From Rattus norvegicus (Eukaryota > Chordata > Mammalia > Rodentia > Muridae), in NCBI RefSeq assembly GCF_036323735.1, contig NC_086034.1, forward strand, positions 29,582,939 through 29,646,938: DNA of 64,000 nt. Reading direction: 5' to 3'. The position numbers were made by a program, and so were the translations under genes. This document shows, piece by piece, positions 44,020-54,426 of this stretch. The notes under the pieces were generated by a model. It saw nothing but the letters and a program-made list of their open reading frames with translations, did no database searches and was not told the origin of the DNA. Every line of letters begins with the position of its first letter. Within the stretch, counting starts at the first letter, position 1.

Positions 44020-44593
44020 GGTGGTGAAGGCACTCCGACGCCAAGAGAAGGATGTGAATACACCGGTGAATCAGAGCAAGCCGCGCATAGGCGAGCACCC
44101 CTTCCGCGCGAGCCCTCCCCGCCTCCTATCTCCGAGCCTCGGTCCCGGGTCCCCCCCGCCCGCGCGCTCGCTCGCCCGCCCGCCGGCCGCCTCCTCCAGA
44201 CGCCGCGGAGGAAGGGGCGGCGCCGAGGGAGGGGTCCCTCCGCCGCGGGAGGCCGCAGCGCCCGCCCGTCACGGCGCCGGCGCTGGCCGGGAGAACCCGG
44301 AAGTGGCCGAGCTGCGCGCTCGACCGCTCGCTCGCCCGCCCGTCCCGCCGCCGCCGCCGTCGCCCTGCACTCGGGGGAGCGCGGGAGCCGCGCCAGGCAC
44401 ACGAGCGCGCGGGGCCGACGGGCCATGGCCGCGGGGGCCGCCGCCGCAGGTGGTGGCGCGCGGTGAGGAGCGCTGCGCCCCCTCGGGGCGGATGGAACAC
44501 GGCTGGGCGGGCGGACAGTGCCGGCGTCCGCGGCTGGTATGGTGCTGGCGGCGGCGGTCGGTGCCTGCGTTCTGAAGCCCGCGAGGAGCCACA
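44020..44593 (+). promoter_or_regulatory. Klhl2: Klhl2 CpG-island promoter and 5' UTR
   Basis: The sequence switches abruptly from ordinary composition to very high GC with many CpG pairs from about 44,020, and returns to normal by about 44,950. No TATA box is visible, which suits a CpG-island promoter. An ETS/GABP-type site, CCCGGAAGTG, lies at 44296-44305, and GC boxes (GGGGCGG) occur, for example at 44214-44220. The + strand is C-rich around 44,150-44,190 and G-rich after about 44,450. This skew change is typical of a start site for rightward transcription. The exact transcription start is not readable from sequence. I place it between the ETS site and about 44,480. Three upstream ATGs lie in the leader (see findings). 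Confidence 0.85.
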
Positions 44594-44619
44594 ATGGAGT
44601 CGCCGCCGCTGCCTCCCGC
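44594..44619 (+). CDS. Klhl2: Klhl2 (Mayven) coding exon 1, N-terminal 8 codons plus 2 nt
   Basis: This short coding exon holds the start codon and reads M-E-S-P-P-L-P-P, then the first two bases (GC) of an alanine codon. It is followed at once by a consensus donor, GTGAGT, at 44620-44625. The start has a strong context, with A at -3 and G at +4. Joined to exon 2 the frame continues as A-C-T-K-Q-G-H-Q, the N terminus I know for KLHL2. The paralogue KLHL3 has a different N-terminal tail. KLHL2 is a BTB-BACK-Kelch adaptor of CUL3 ubiquitin ligases. It binds actin through its kelch repeats and is known to target WNK kinases. None of those domains lies in this exon. The exon sits at the 3' side of a CpG island, as expected for a first exon. 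The call rests on the joined protein and the splice signals, not on an alignment. Confidence 0.93.
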
Positions 44620-44950
44620 GTGAGTGAGCGGGCGCCCGGGCGCGCGGCGGAGGGCTGTACGGCTGCGGAGGGCGCGCGGCGCTGCGGAGGACACGCTGCG
44701 ATCGCGGGGGGCGGCGGGCGAGGGGAGGCGCGGGGCGTGACGGGGCGCGGCGCCCGCAGTCCGGAGGGCGACCGCGGGACCGGACTCTGCCTAGCCGGCC
44801 AGGCGTGGGTAGGGGCTTCTCAGTCCCGGGGCGAATTGAACGTTCGGGATGGAGCTGTGCGTGGGGCATGGCGGGTGTGTGTGCGGGGAGGGGGTGGGTG
44901 GGCTACGATCGCCCTGTCGGTATCCCCCCGACCCCCCTAATGCACGGGCT
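44620..44950 (+). promoter_or_regulatory. G-rich 3' half of the CpG island in Klhl2 intron 1
   Basis: Just after the exon 1 donor the non-template strand carries runs of G at 44706-44711, 44716-44718, 44722-44725, 44732-44735 and 44742-44745. The loops between them are short, so the stretch fits a G-quadruplex pattern and could favour R-loops. CpG density stays high to about 44,850. This is the usual downstream half of a CpG-island promoter. Confidence 0.6.
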
Positions 44951-47900
44951 GCTGCTGCCCATCTCGCCTACCCCTTTCTAGTGGGGGAGCGAGAGGATGC
45001 ACAGGAAACTGGAAAGTACCAGACGCCTGGAGTCTAAAATGAATGCAATCTGAGGTTGCTTGCTTCTTGGAATTTCTAATAAAATTAATATCCAAGGAGC
45101 TTTTACATCACTCCAAATGAGCTGCGGCCGTTTTAGGGCATGTGATCGCCTACCTGGCACTGCAGAAAATCTTTTATCCAGAAATCAGAGCATCTCTCGT
45201 TCCCTTGGTACCCGGGGCACGTTGGTAGTGTTACCGACCTGTTAGGCACAGGTGTCTTTTTTCCTTGGTGCCCAAGTGCATTCAAGATCACCTGCAACAA
45301 AATTACTTTCTAGAAACAAGAGCTTAAGAAATCATGTGGAAGATGTTATTCGGTACAAGGTTTGAATTTTTTTTTTTAAGTGGCCTGTAAATCTTCAGGA
45401 GTTTGAACGTTTGGTGCTTCCCCTTCCCCCCACGCCACCTTCACGAGTTTAACCTCTATGAAGGAGTAAAGAGCCCTTTGGATCTGACTTTTTAAACCGC
45501 AGACAAACCTCTCCCCCCAAAAGGGTGAACCTTTTCATCCGATCTGATTCATAGAACCTTATCGGTTTTCAATGAGATTTGGCTAGCTAGGTTCACTCTA
45601 TCACCGTTGCTCCTCACCCAGCCTCTTGTGGCTTCTTTGGCAGGATTACAGCTAAAATAAGGATATTTGGTTTGGACTGAACATTTCTTTTCTCTGTATT
45701 TTGTATTTTGAGTCCTCTTATGAGATCGAATGGAATGATAGAACCACAGTTTCTGTATGTGCATGACAGGATTTTGAGCTTGAGTGGAACAGGTCGTGGG
45801 GACCTGAAGAGTGGGTGAGTCTTGGCTTGCCCCTTCTGGGCAGATAGAAACGATAGAAAAAGCTTGCAGATGGTGGCAGCTTTGAGGCTGCGTGGTCTGC
45901 TCACACTCCCCAGAAGGTTGGGAAAGCCTTCTGAGCCCCCTGGGAAACATGTTGGTAGAGGGCTTCAGCAGCTTGAGTCTAGTGCCAACACAGGAGGTTT
46001 CTGACCAGCCTCAGGAACACTGATGGCAGAAGATACTCTGCATATAGATGACATGCTGTGTGTGATATAGGCTGGGTAAGTAAGTTACTTATGGTGAGCT
46101 TGCCCTCCCCACTTTTCTGTCGATTAAATGCAGTCTTTTTTCCCCCTCTGGGAGCAGACTGAACTGGAGAGAACAAGAGGACCTTACGATGAAGGTTTAA
46201 AAAAAAAATGGGTGTGGGAAAACAGGCCCTAGAGCAAGGAGGCATAGAAAATGGTTTAAATGGAAAAACTGAGTAGATGACCAGCTCTGTTCTCTGAGGC
46301 CGATACGTCACACGTATGATTCTGGAACTAGATGGAGGCTTGAGGTAGTGGAGGAAACCTGGAGTGCTGAGGTGGAGAATTGTGGAACGTCTTGTAGTCA
46401 AGTCGCTGGAGAGCTGCTAAGACCTCTTCGCTGTTTGCATGCATTTAATTAAAAACACAGACATTTAATTTGCATTAGGTAGATCCAAGACTCAAGCTCT
46501 CTTCTAGAGCTTGTTACCTTGCCGCTTAGGTTTCTGTAGAATAGACACGGATCTTGACTTCCTACCTTCTGGTTTCTTTGCCTCTGTTCCCTTTAACTCC
46601 CTTTTACCTTGGGTCATGCTGTCTGCTGTAAGAAATTGTAGGTGAGGTCTTTGGGAGGGGCTGTGCTAGGCTTCCTGGCCAGAGCTAGTCTAGGAGCACT
46701 CACTGGGAGCACTCAGCTCTTTATAAGCACTGAGTGTTAGCCTGAGCTTCAGCACAAAGAAAGATGTTTGACCTGGACTTAAAGGGCCTTAGATAATATG
46801 ATTGGAAGCAGACTCAGAATTCTTTGTGTGTCTGTGGAGTAATTCATTCAGTGTGCAAATTCTTGGATGCCTGTCTCTGCCTGGCACTTTTCACAATGCT
46901 TGTCTGGGCTTCTGTTTTAAGAGTCAAGGCTACATTGTTCTCTGGTCCCACCCTTCTCCCCTTAGGCTGTCTTGGAGGGGTGTTAGGCATCTCTGCCTAG
47001 ACTAGTAGTTCCTCATTTAGATTTCTTTTCTGCTCTGCCTCCAACTTTTTCTTGTCCTCTGAGAGGTCTCGTTGGTCGCTCACTGGACGGCACATTTCCA
47101 GGTGTCTTTTTGCATACCTGAGTATAAATGGCTTTAGGTTCTGTTTCATTAGGAGGTCTAGGTTATATTAAGACCACAGGACATTTATTTACCCCTGGTC
47201 AGATCTGAAAGATGTGCAACCAAGAAAATTAGGTATCAATGAATGAGTCAGGGAATTTGAGGTAGTAAGAGGGCTGTGCAAACAGAATGAGGGTTAAACA
47301 GCCTTGACCTCTGGGGTACTTTTCATAGTTTAACCTTTACAGTTGTTTGCATAAAGGAGTTTCCTAATTATTAAGCTAACCAAAGCCTGTGAAGTTCAGG
47401 TAGTGTGAATCCCTCTGACAACCCTTTTGGAACAGTTTTCTTAGCTCTCGATTGCTTCCTGTTCCTTCCCCCAAGCTGTCTTACTCCTGGCCTTGCCATC
47501 TTGCTTTTTGTCCATTCAGCCGAGTATACTTGCCTTAGGTGCAGCCTTATCTGTTTCCAGTGGGCGATTCTGCATCACTGGAGATCCCTGTCATCGGAAG
47601 TGTACCAGCACAGCCAGACAACTTGTTAGCCATGCTCTAAGGGCACGTAGCCCACCATAGATGGGTTGAATCAGAGCCAAGGTTTCAGGTCTTTGGATTT
47701 CTTTGATCTGTTTAAAAGAAAAAGTGAAATCCAGAGTAGAGTTGGCAAGTTTCTGGTTTTGCCAAGTAAAGAAGTGTCTGTTGAGGAGTAATTAGCCAGT
47801 GTTATCACTTATCAGAGGCTATTGTAATACTGTTCTCAAATAGAAGGAACATCTTGAAGGGATGGTACTTTAGTAGTATAAATGTAACTTTGTGAAAACT

Positions 47901-48125
47901 TGTTTCATTACCTTCATTTTGTCACAGAAACAAAGTAATTTGTGGAAACTTGATGGTGTGTAGTGCATGCAGCTGGAGATTCAGTATGGTGAATTGTCAT
48001 ATTGCGGTTTAGCCGCTCACCGCTTGTATGCCCACCTTTTATAAAGCTCATTGGAGTACGTTCTTGTTTTCACTTCACTAGTCCTAGATATTGAAGCAGA
48101 GTAACTATCATTTCTTTAAGCATTT
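44951..48125. other. Proximal Klhl2 intron 1, low repeat content
   Basis: About 3.2 kb has almost no recognisable SINE, LINE or LTR, in contrast to the flanks. This is common near active promoters, and intronic enhancers could lie here. Confidence 0.55.
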
Positions 48126-48318
48126 TTTTGTTAAGTCTTTATTTTATGTGCAGTGTGTGTGTGTGCGCGCGCGCGTGTGTGCTTACGTGTCCACATGTGC
48201 ACATGGGGAGGTCATAGGACAACTTTCAGGAGTTGGTTCTCTCCTTTCACAACGTGGGCCCCAGGGCTTGAACCTAGGCAGGTGCTTTTGCCTTCTGAAC
48301 CATTTCAGTGGCTCCGTT
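48126..48318 (-). mobile_element. B3/B2 SINE, antisense, with GT/GC run
   Basis: GTGTGTGCGCGCGCGCGTGT lies within it. GAACCATTTCAGTGGCTCC ends it. Confidence 0.75.
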
Positions 48319-48773
48319 CAGATTTTTTATTCACATTTGTTGAATATCTACTGTGGCTAAATTTGGGGGATTTCTCAGAATACAGAACAAAATCTTTCAT
48401 CTCACGGCTAAAACTGATAGTAACCAGACATAAACTTGTTGGACATGACAGAGAGTCGTGGGGGGGGGGGGAAGAGACATATATAATGTTGGACAGGATG
48501 GAGAAGTGTGTGGGGGAGGAGGGGGAGAGGGAGATGGAGCCAGAGACGGAGACGGAGACGGAGGGAGATCATTCAGATAACCCTGGAGATGTCCTTAATG
48601 AGGTAACCTGAACAGAAGCCAGAGGGAGGACGGCTATTGAAGGTGTGGGGAAGAGCAAGCCTGAAAGCGCTGAGACAGCCTTGCTTGGTTTTGCACAGGA
48701 GGTAACATCGTCCCAGGCATGTGGACTTGGCGTGCTATGTAGTGCACCTTCCTACATGTTGGATGGTTGACAT

Positions 48774-49277
48774 CTGCTCACATATTCTGACTAGATCCCT
48801 TCACAGATTCTGCTCACACATTCTGACTAGATCCCTTCATAGATTCTGCTCACCTGTTCTGACTAGATCCCTTCACAGATTCTGCTCACCTGTTCTGACT
48901 AGATCCCTTCACAGATTCTGCTCACCTGTTCTGACTAGATCCCTTCACAGATTCTGCTCACCTGTTCTGACTAGATCCCTTCACAGATTCTGCTCACCTG
49001 TTCTGACTAGATCCCTTCACAGATTCTGCTCACCTGTTCTGACTAGATCCCTTCACAGATTCTGCTCACCTGTTCTGACTAGATCCCTTCACAGATTCTG
49101 CTCACCTGTTCTGACTAGATCCCTTCACAGATTCTGCTCACCTGTTCTGACTAGATCCCTTCACAGATTCTGCTCACCTGTTCTGACTAGATCCCTTCAC
49201 AGATTCTGCTCACCTGTTCTGACTAGATCCCTTCACAGATTCTGCTCACCTGTTCTGACTAGATCCCTTCACAGATT
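48774..49277. repeat. Minisatellite: 14 copies of a 36-bp unit
   Basis: Each unit starts CTGCTCA and contains TTCTGACTAGATCCCTTCAC then AGATT. The first two copies carry CATATT or CACATT where the other twelve carry CCTGTT, and copy 2 has CATAGATT for CACAGATT. Otherwise the copies are essentially identical. 504 bp divides exactly into 14 units, and because 36 is a multiple of 3 one frame stays open with a 12-residue repeat (CSPVLTRSLHRF). It lies in intron 1 without splice or coding support, so that frame is an artefact. Such uniform arrays usually vary in copy number. Confidence 0.97.
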
Positions 49278-49280
49278 CTG

Positions 49281-49514
49281 TCTCGAGCAACAGCCTTTGC
49301 TTTTTGTGACACCCCTTGTTTTGGCCTCCTTTGGTTTTTCAGTTGCCGAATGTAATTTACATAATTTCATACTTACTTAATCTACTCTGCGGTCTTACCC
49401 CACAGGCCTCCTATTATGATCTCCTTGGCTGAGGAAGTGCAAGTTAAATTGCTTTCCCAAGCTTTTACGGATCTGAAAAATCCGGTATTCTATCTGGTCC
49501 CTCGGGTGGATCAC
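49281..49514. other. Intron 1, unique-looking
   Basis: No repeat or exon is seen. Confidence 0.5.
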
Positions 49515-49860
49515 TTCATTTTTCCCTTTTGGAGACAGGATGTTTCTAGGTAGACCAGATTGGCCTGGAGCTCCGATCTCCTGCCTCAGCTTCCTGAGTG
49601 TCCGGATCATAGGACTGCACAATCAAAGCTTTGCTTTGTGATTTCTGCAACTCACAGGCAATATTTGCCCCTCCCAGAAGTGGGTCTTGACCTTATCTGT
49701 ATTCCCATCTGTATCTTTTTGTTCATTATTTTTTAAGACAGGTGTCTCACTCTGTAGCCCAGGTTGGCATCAGTCTTGAAGTGTAGCCCAGGGTAGCCTT
49801 CAGTGTGCAAGAATACTTTTGCCTTAGCCTCTGGAACATGGAGACATCTGTGTCTTAAGT
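49515..49860 (-). mobile_element. Two diverged B1-type SINEs, antisense
   Basis: GTAGACCAGATTGGCCTGGA (49,551) and TAGCCCAGGTTGGCATCAGT (49,756) mark them. Confidence 0.72.
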
Positions 49861-51640
49861 CAACACATCTGTGCTTAAAGGCTCTGGAATCTTGGGCCTC
49901 TGGTGGAGTTTCTTAGCTCCTGTGTAAAACTCATATTTCTAAGGATAGCTTTGTAGCCTATTCTCAAACTGGCTTCCCCTGTAACTTTTCTAGGGAGGAA
50001 TGGAGTAACCATCCTTTGGTTCCTGCCCCCGAGAACACTCACAGTCTGTGACTCTTTTTCCTTGTCCCCCACACCTTGTCCGTCGGCAGGAGCTGGGGAG
50101 CCTTGGTGTCCAGAGTTCATCACTTCAAACCTGGAAGTTTTCTGTCACCTCCCCTCAAGTTCTGCGTTTGTTCTTCACCTTTTAGTCCACCTGCCAGTTT
50201 AACCTCTCAGCATTCCAGAAGCACGGGACATGGGTAACCAAAGCCACATACCCGGTCAGGAAGCTGTGGCTTGCCGTCATTTTGATTTGAAGTCCGTGGC
50301 CATGTGCTTTAGCCTCTGCAGCTCAACTTTTCCCTAACTTTCCATGCCATCAGAAGCCAAGGTGATACCTATCGCTCACACGCCTGTCTCTGCTTAAAAT
50401 GATTTAGAGCCCTTGCAGGGTCCAGGTGAGCCCCATGTCCTTGACGGTTTGATTGATTTATTATCTATTTAATTCTTGACTTCATTTCCTTCTGGATCAT
50501 CGTTCGCTTCCTGTGGAATGTCCAGTCTTGCCTGTGTATACTGACTGACTCGTACCGTTGCTTGGCACTTGGCTTTGCCTTCTCTGTTAGATTTGAAGCT
50601 AGAGCAGGGTTGGCCCTCTTACCTTGCTTTCCTTCAGGTGTGCACTGGCATTTGGGCAGCAGTTATCTGTTTGATTTACTCACAGCGGTGATTATCTTTA
50701 CACCTCGTCTTCACGTTGAGTGTTGCAATTAAAGGCAAGGGAGTGAATACAAGCAAATGGCTGGATTCCATTTTGTTCCTAACATCAGCATCCTTGTTTA
50801 TGCCTGCATCCATATGGTATTTAATGCCTAGGCTGATCCGTGAGACAAGTGGATGAGTGGTAGTTCCCTCTCGTTGATTCAGGGTCACCTGTTTAGTGCT
50901 TGGCACAGACAGGACTTCCACTTGGTCCTCCCTGATTCCTGTCTCTTGAGTGGTCCCTCCCTAGCTCCCCATACCTCCATGAAGGTGATAGACAATTTAG
51001 CCCATCTTCTGAACTGCCAGGTTAGGTTGCCAATTCGAAGAGATGACCATTGTAGAAAAAGTAGCAAAGAAAAAAAAATCAAAAAAGCCAGGAGCAATAA
51101 CAGACACGGAAATGTTTGAAATGGCTCATTACCCTAAACCCCTTTTCTTCACTTTATATCATCTCATGAAAATGTTTCTCTGATCTTGCTTTGTTAATTG
51201 TTTATGAGATATTCTTTAAAAGATTGATCTTGCATAAGACATGCTCTTTCCCCATCCCTTTCCTGGTAATAGTCACTGTCAGGGACAAAAAGTGCCTGAT
51301 TGTGCAGTGTTTGTCATGTAGGTGGGAGGGAAAGAGGAGCGAGCTGGGTTGAACTGAAGTGTAGCTTTTTACAGCACCATTGTTCTACTATCAGAGAGCA
51401 ATTATGCTCCAACTTCCATCAGCCTCTCAACCTCAGACATCCCATCCACCTCCCCCTGCCAGCACCTCCCCCCACAACCAAGGCCCAGGCTGAAGAGATG
51501 TCTCCCCTCTGTCCTCCAGTAGGCTCTGGGCTCTGGTTTTTTAACTCCTATTCTTTAATAAAGTTGAGCATGCCTGTCTTTTCTAGATGTTTCCTTTCCA
51601 GCTCTGAATCAGAGCCGTGCCTTTTAACAATAAGAACAGC
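49861..51640. other. Intron 1, mostly unique
   Basis: About 1.8 kb has no repeat that I can name with confidence and no exon. Confidence 0.45.
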
Positions 51641-51643
51641 AAC

Positions 51644-51646
51644 AAC

Positions 51647-51677
<31 letters not shown>

Positions 51678-51969
51678 CATAGACACACAAACCATAGACA
51701 CACACACATCATAGGCACTTACACATACACACATACACACACACACACAAATATACAGACATGCACATACACACAGACACACACAGACACATTCACACAC
51801 ATATACACACACACACAGACACACACATACACATACACACCATAGACACGCAAACCATAGACACACACACATCATAGGCACTTACACATACACACATACA
51901 CACACACATACAAATATACAGACATGCACACACACACAGACACATTCACACACATATACATACACACAG

Positions 51970-52018
<49 letters not shown>
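51644..52018. repeat. CA-rich array with a 163-bp higher-order duplication
   Basis: Within (CA)n sequence the phrase CCATAGACAC(A/G)CAAACCAT, then ATCATAGGCACTTACACATA and AATATACAGACATGCACA, occurs twice (from 51,677 and 51,840), 163 bp apart. A pure CA run closes the array. Confidence 0.92.
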
Positions 52019-52020
<2 letters not shown>

Positions 52021-52245
52021 TATGAGACATGAGATGTTATGCCACACACAGGATAGGAGTTTAATCTCACAAGGTCCCCTAAACTCAGTTCTAAGGACCT
52101 ACACAGTGAAGATACAATCTTTCTTTCTGCTGGGGTGGGACTCTCAGAGCCTCAGAGCCTCACATGTCCTAAGCCATATATACCACCTCTGTATATATCC
52201 GCAACCTAGTCCAAACTCTGGGTATAATAGGGCAGACATTCTCAG

Positions 52246-52997
52246 TTTTTTTTTTTTTTAAAGCCATATTTATTTGGTGACTACTGATAAGTTTATTGAT
52301 TACAGTTTGTGCACTGATACAACTAAAGTCCAAGTAAAGCTTAAATTCCATACACTTGTAGAGAAATATCCCTTAGAACATTGCAGCAACTTCGTCTATA
52401 ACCTTAGCATGAACTAAATGTTCACTGAGGAAGCCTATTGCACTCTCAGCCTCTCAGTGGTGTGCTGATTACTGGGGGATGCCATGAAGGTGGGGGTGGG
52501 GCGTTCTGAGAGAATTTTGTTGGGAAGCTTTATTATAGCGTGGTGTGATAAATGTTTGTGAAGACAGTCGTTGGGTTCTAGTCCGTATTTCCAATATCTG
52601 GTCTTGCTTTAAGTGGATTGTTGCTAATAACTTGCCAAGCTTCTGAAAGTATGCTTGGCAGGGAAGGCAGCGAGAGCACAGGAGAAATATTACAAAGTAC
52701 TGGGGAAACTTCAGAGCGGTACAGCACGGATGGTGACTTTGAAAACAACAGCTGCTGACGTGAACTTGGCAGAAGTTTGTGAGTAATGGTGGGTGACTCA
52801 TGGCAAGCCGGGGAGTCTTGCAGCTTTTGAGGTGAGCAGGCAGAGGGTAGAGCAGAGCTGGTGGCCACCCAGGGGCCGACTATTTACATCCTAAATGTGA
52901 CAGTGTCTTTGGTCCCCTTTTGCAGCCTTAGCCTTCCCATGGTGTGTAGCACCAGAACACACTAACGTTGTGAACAACCCAGACTCTAAAGTGCTTG
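52246..52997 (-). pseudogene. Retrocopy of an unidentified mRNA 3' end, antisense
   Basis: Read on the minus strand, the sequence ends in a 14-nt A-tail. AATAAA lies about 9 nt upstream (52269-52274 in reverse), and a second AATAAA lies near 52,292. This is the 3' end of a polyadenylated transcript. An open frame of about 95 codons (52,578-52,868) begins with GTG and has Ser/Pro/Leu-rich content. I do not recognise the protein. TTCTCAG at 52239-52245 and 52998-53004 may be a short target duplication, but seven bases is weak. The right boundary is therefore uncertain. Confidence 0.6.
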
Positions 52998-53221
52998 TTC
53001 TCAGTCTGGGATGATCGGCCTGGGGTGGGAGGGTAAGTGGGTGGTAAGGCGGGTTACATCACCTGTTAGTGTTGTTGTTCAAAATCATACATGGCTGCTT
53101 TCCCCACTTCCCCCCAGAGACACCATTGTTCCCACATACATCTATCTGGAAAGGTTTTGCCTGACTCCTTAAGGAGGAAGATGGATCTGCATGGTTTGAG
53201 AAACTGATTGGGTTTTTCTTT

Positions 53222-53278
53222 GTGTGTGTGTGTGTCTGTGTCTGTGTCTGTGTCTGTGTCTGTCTGTCTGTCTGTCTG
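53222..53278. repeat. (TG)n(TGTC)n(TCTG)n microsatellite
   Basis: GT units pass into TCTGTG and then TCTG units. Confidence 0.93.
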
Positions 53279-53640
53279 CTTGTGTGAAGATCAGCAGTTG
53301 ACTTGTGGGAGTTGGTTCTATCTGCCCACCCTGTGAATCCTAGGAATCAAACACAGAACATCAGAGTCAGGCTTGGTTACCTTACCTGCATCAGAGCCAT
53401 CTCCATGGTCTTCCATGAGACAGGGTCTGTGTTGGGAACTGGGGCTCGGTGGTTCCATTCTGCTAGTGTTGTCTGCACAGCAAACTCCAGAAATTCTTTC
53501 CTTGGCTCCCCAGTGCTAAGATTACAGGTGTGCTTGAATTTGCCCTGCTTTTTATGTGGGCACTAGGGAATCAAATTCAGCTCCCCGTGTGTCTGCAGCA
53601 TGGACTTTACCCTCTGATCCATCTCTCCAGACCTGGATTG
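53279..53640 (-). mobile_element. B3 fragment (53279-53408) and B4 SINE (53413-53636), antisense
   Basis: TGACTTGTGGGAGTTGGTTC belongs to the first. ATGAGACAGGGTCTGTGTTG and CTGATCCATCTCTCCAGACC belong to the second. Confidence 0.78.
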
Positions 53641-53751
53641 GATTTTTCTGTTAACTTTTGTGTATATGAGTGTGCTATATATGTGGGTAGTCATGACTCT
53701 GGGCATGAGCATGCAATCTTACACCAGAGGAGGATGCAGGTGTCCTGCTCT

Positions 53752-54030
53752 GTGTTAGTTTCCTTTCTGTTGTGATAAAGCCCATGACCAAAGACAAGTC
53801 GTGGAGGAATGCTGCTTGCTAGACGGCTCTAGCTCTCTCTGATAATCTGCTCAGGCCCTACCAGCTTAGGGGTGGTACCATCAACAGTGGAGTAGACTGT
53901 CCCATAAACGAGAAGCAAGACGGCTTTCATGGGCATGCTCACAGGCCAGGCTCAGGGGAGCCCCTCAAATGAGGGTCCTGCTTTTAGGTGACTCTAGTTT
54001 GTGTCAAATTGACAATGAACAGTCAACCAT
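53752..54030 (-). mobile_element. MaLR-type LTR, antisense
   Basis: TTAGTTTCCTTTCTGTTGTG at the left and TTGTGTCAAATTGACAATGA at the right are the two ends of the rodent MLT-like LTR in reverse. Confidence 0.78.
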
Positions 54031-54039
54031 ACAAACCCG

Positions 54040-54426
54040 GTCGCTCTTCTGCTTGCTTTGAGACAGCATCTTTCTCTGAGCTTAGAGCTACACTGGTCAC
54101 TAGCAAGTCCCAGTGATGGCTCCCTGTCTCTGGGTCCCCACAGTGCTGGAATCCATGGCTCCCTGCCTCTCTCGGGTCCCCGAAATGCTGGGATCTATGG
54201 CTCCCTTTCTCTCTCTGGTCCCCATAGTGTGGGATCCATGGCTCCCTTTCTCTCTCTGGTCCCCAGAGTGTGGGATCCATGGCTCCCCGTCTCTCTCTGG
54301 TCTCCACCGTGCTGGGATCCGGGGCATGTGAATAGTCCTCCTGGCTTTTCATGTGGGTTCCAAGATCTAAACTCAGATTCTTGTGCTTACACAACTTGTA
54401 ACCTCTGAGCCATCTCTCCAGCCCTT
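54040..54426 (-). mobile_element. B4 SINE, antisense, with an internal 41-bp expansion
   Basis: TTTGAGACAGCATCTTTCTC and TCTGAGCCATCTCTCCAGCC are the element's ends. Between them the region around the conserved GTGCTGGGATCC box is repeated (next entry). Confidence 0.82.
54116..54320. repeat. Minisatellite of about five 39-42-bp units inside a B4
   Basis: Units begin ATGGCTCCC at 54116, 54155, 54197, 54238 and 54279 and contain TCTCTGGTCCCC and GTGGGATCC. Spacing is 39, 42, 41 and 41 bp. Confidence 0.93.

Noticed and set aside
43922..44940. Long open frames on both strands (up to 247 codons) over the CpG island
   Set aside because: GC-rich sequence has few stop codons. The frames overlap on both strands, are Arg/Pro/Ala/Gly-rich, and disagree with the Klhl2 exon 1 reading frame and donor.
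48721..49380. A 219-codon open frame with a perfect 12-residue repeat
   Set aside because: It is produced by the 36-bp intronic array. The period is a multiple of three, so a frame stays open without selection. No splice sites, start context or family similarity support it.
51640..52070. A CRISPR-like array, because of spaced repeats
   Set aside because: The units are CA-rich simple sequence with a 163-bp duplication, and this is mammalian nuclear DNA.
52578..52868. A real antisense gene with a 96-codon protein
   Set aside because: The frame starts with GTG, stops lie just upstream, and the adjacent A-tail and AATAAA signals fit a truncated retrocopy better.
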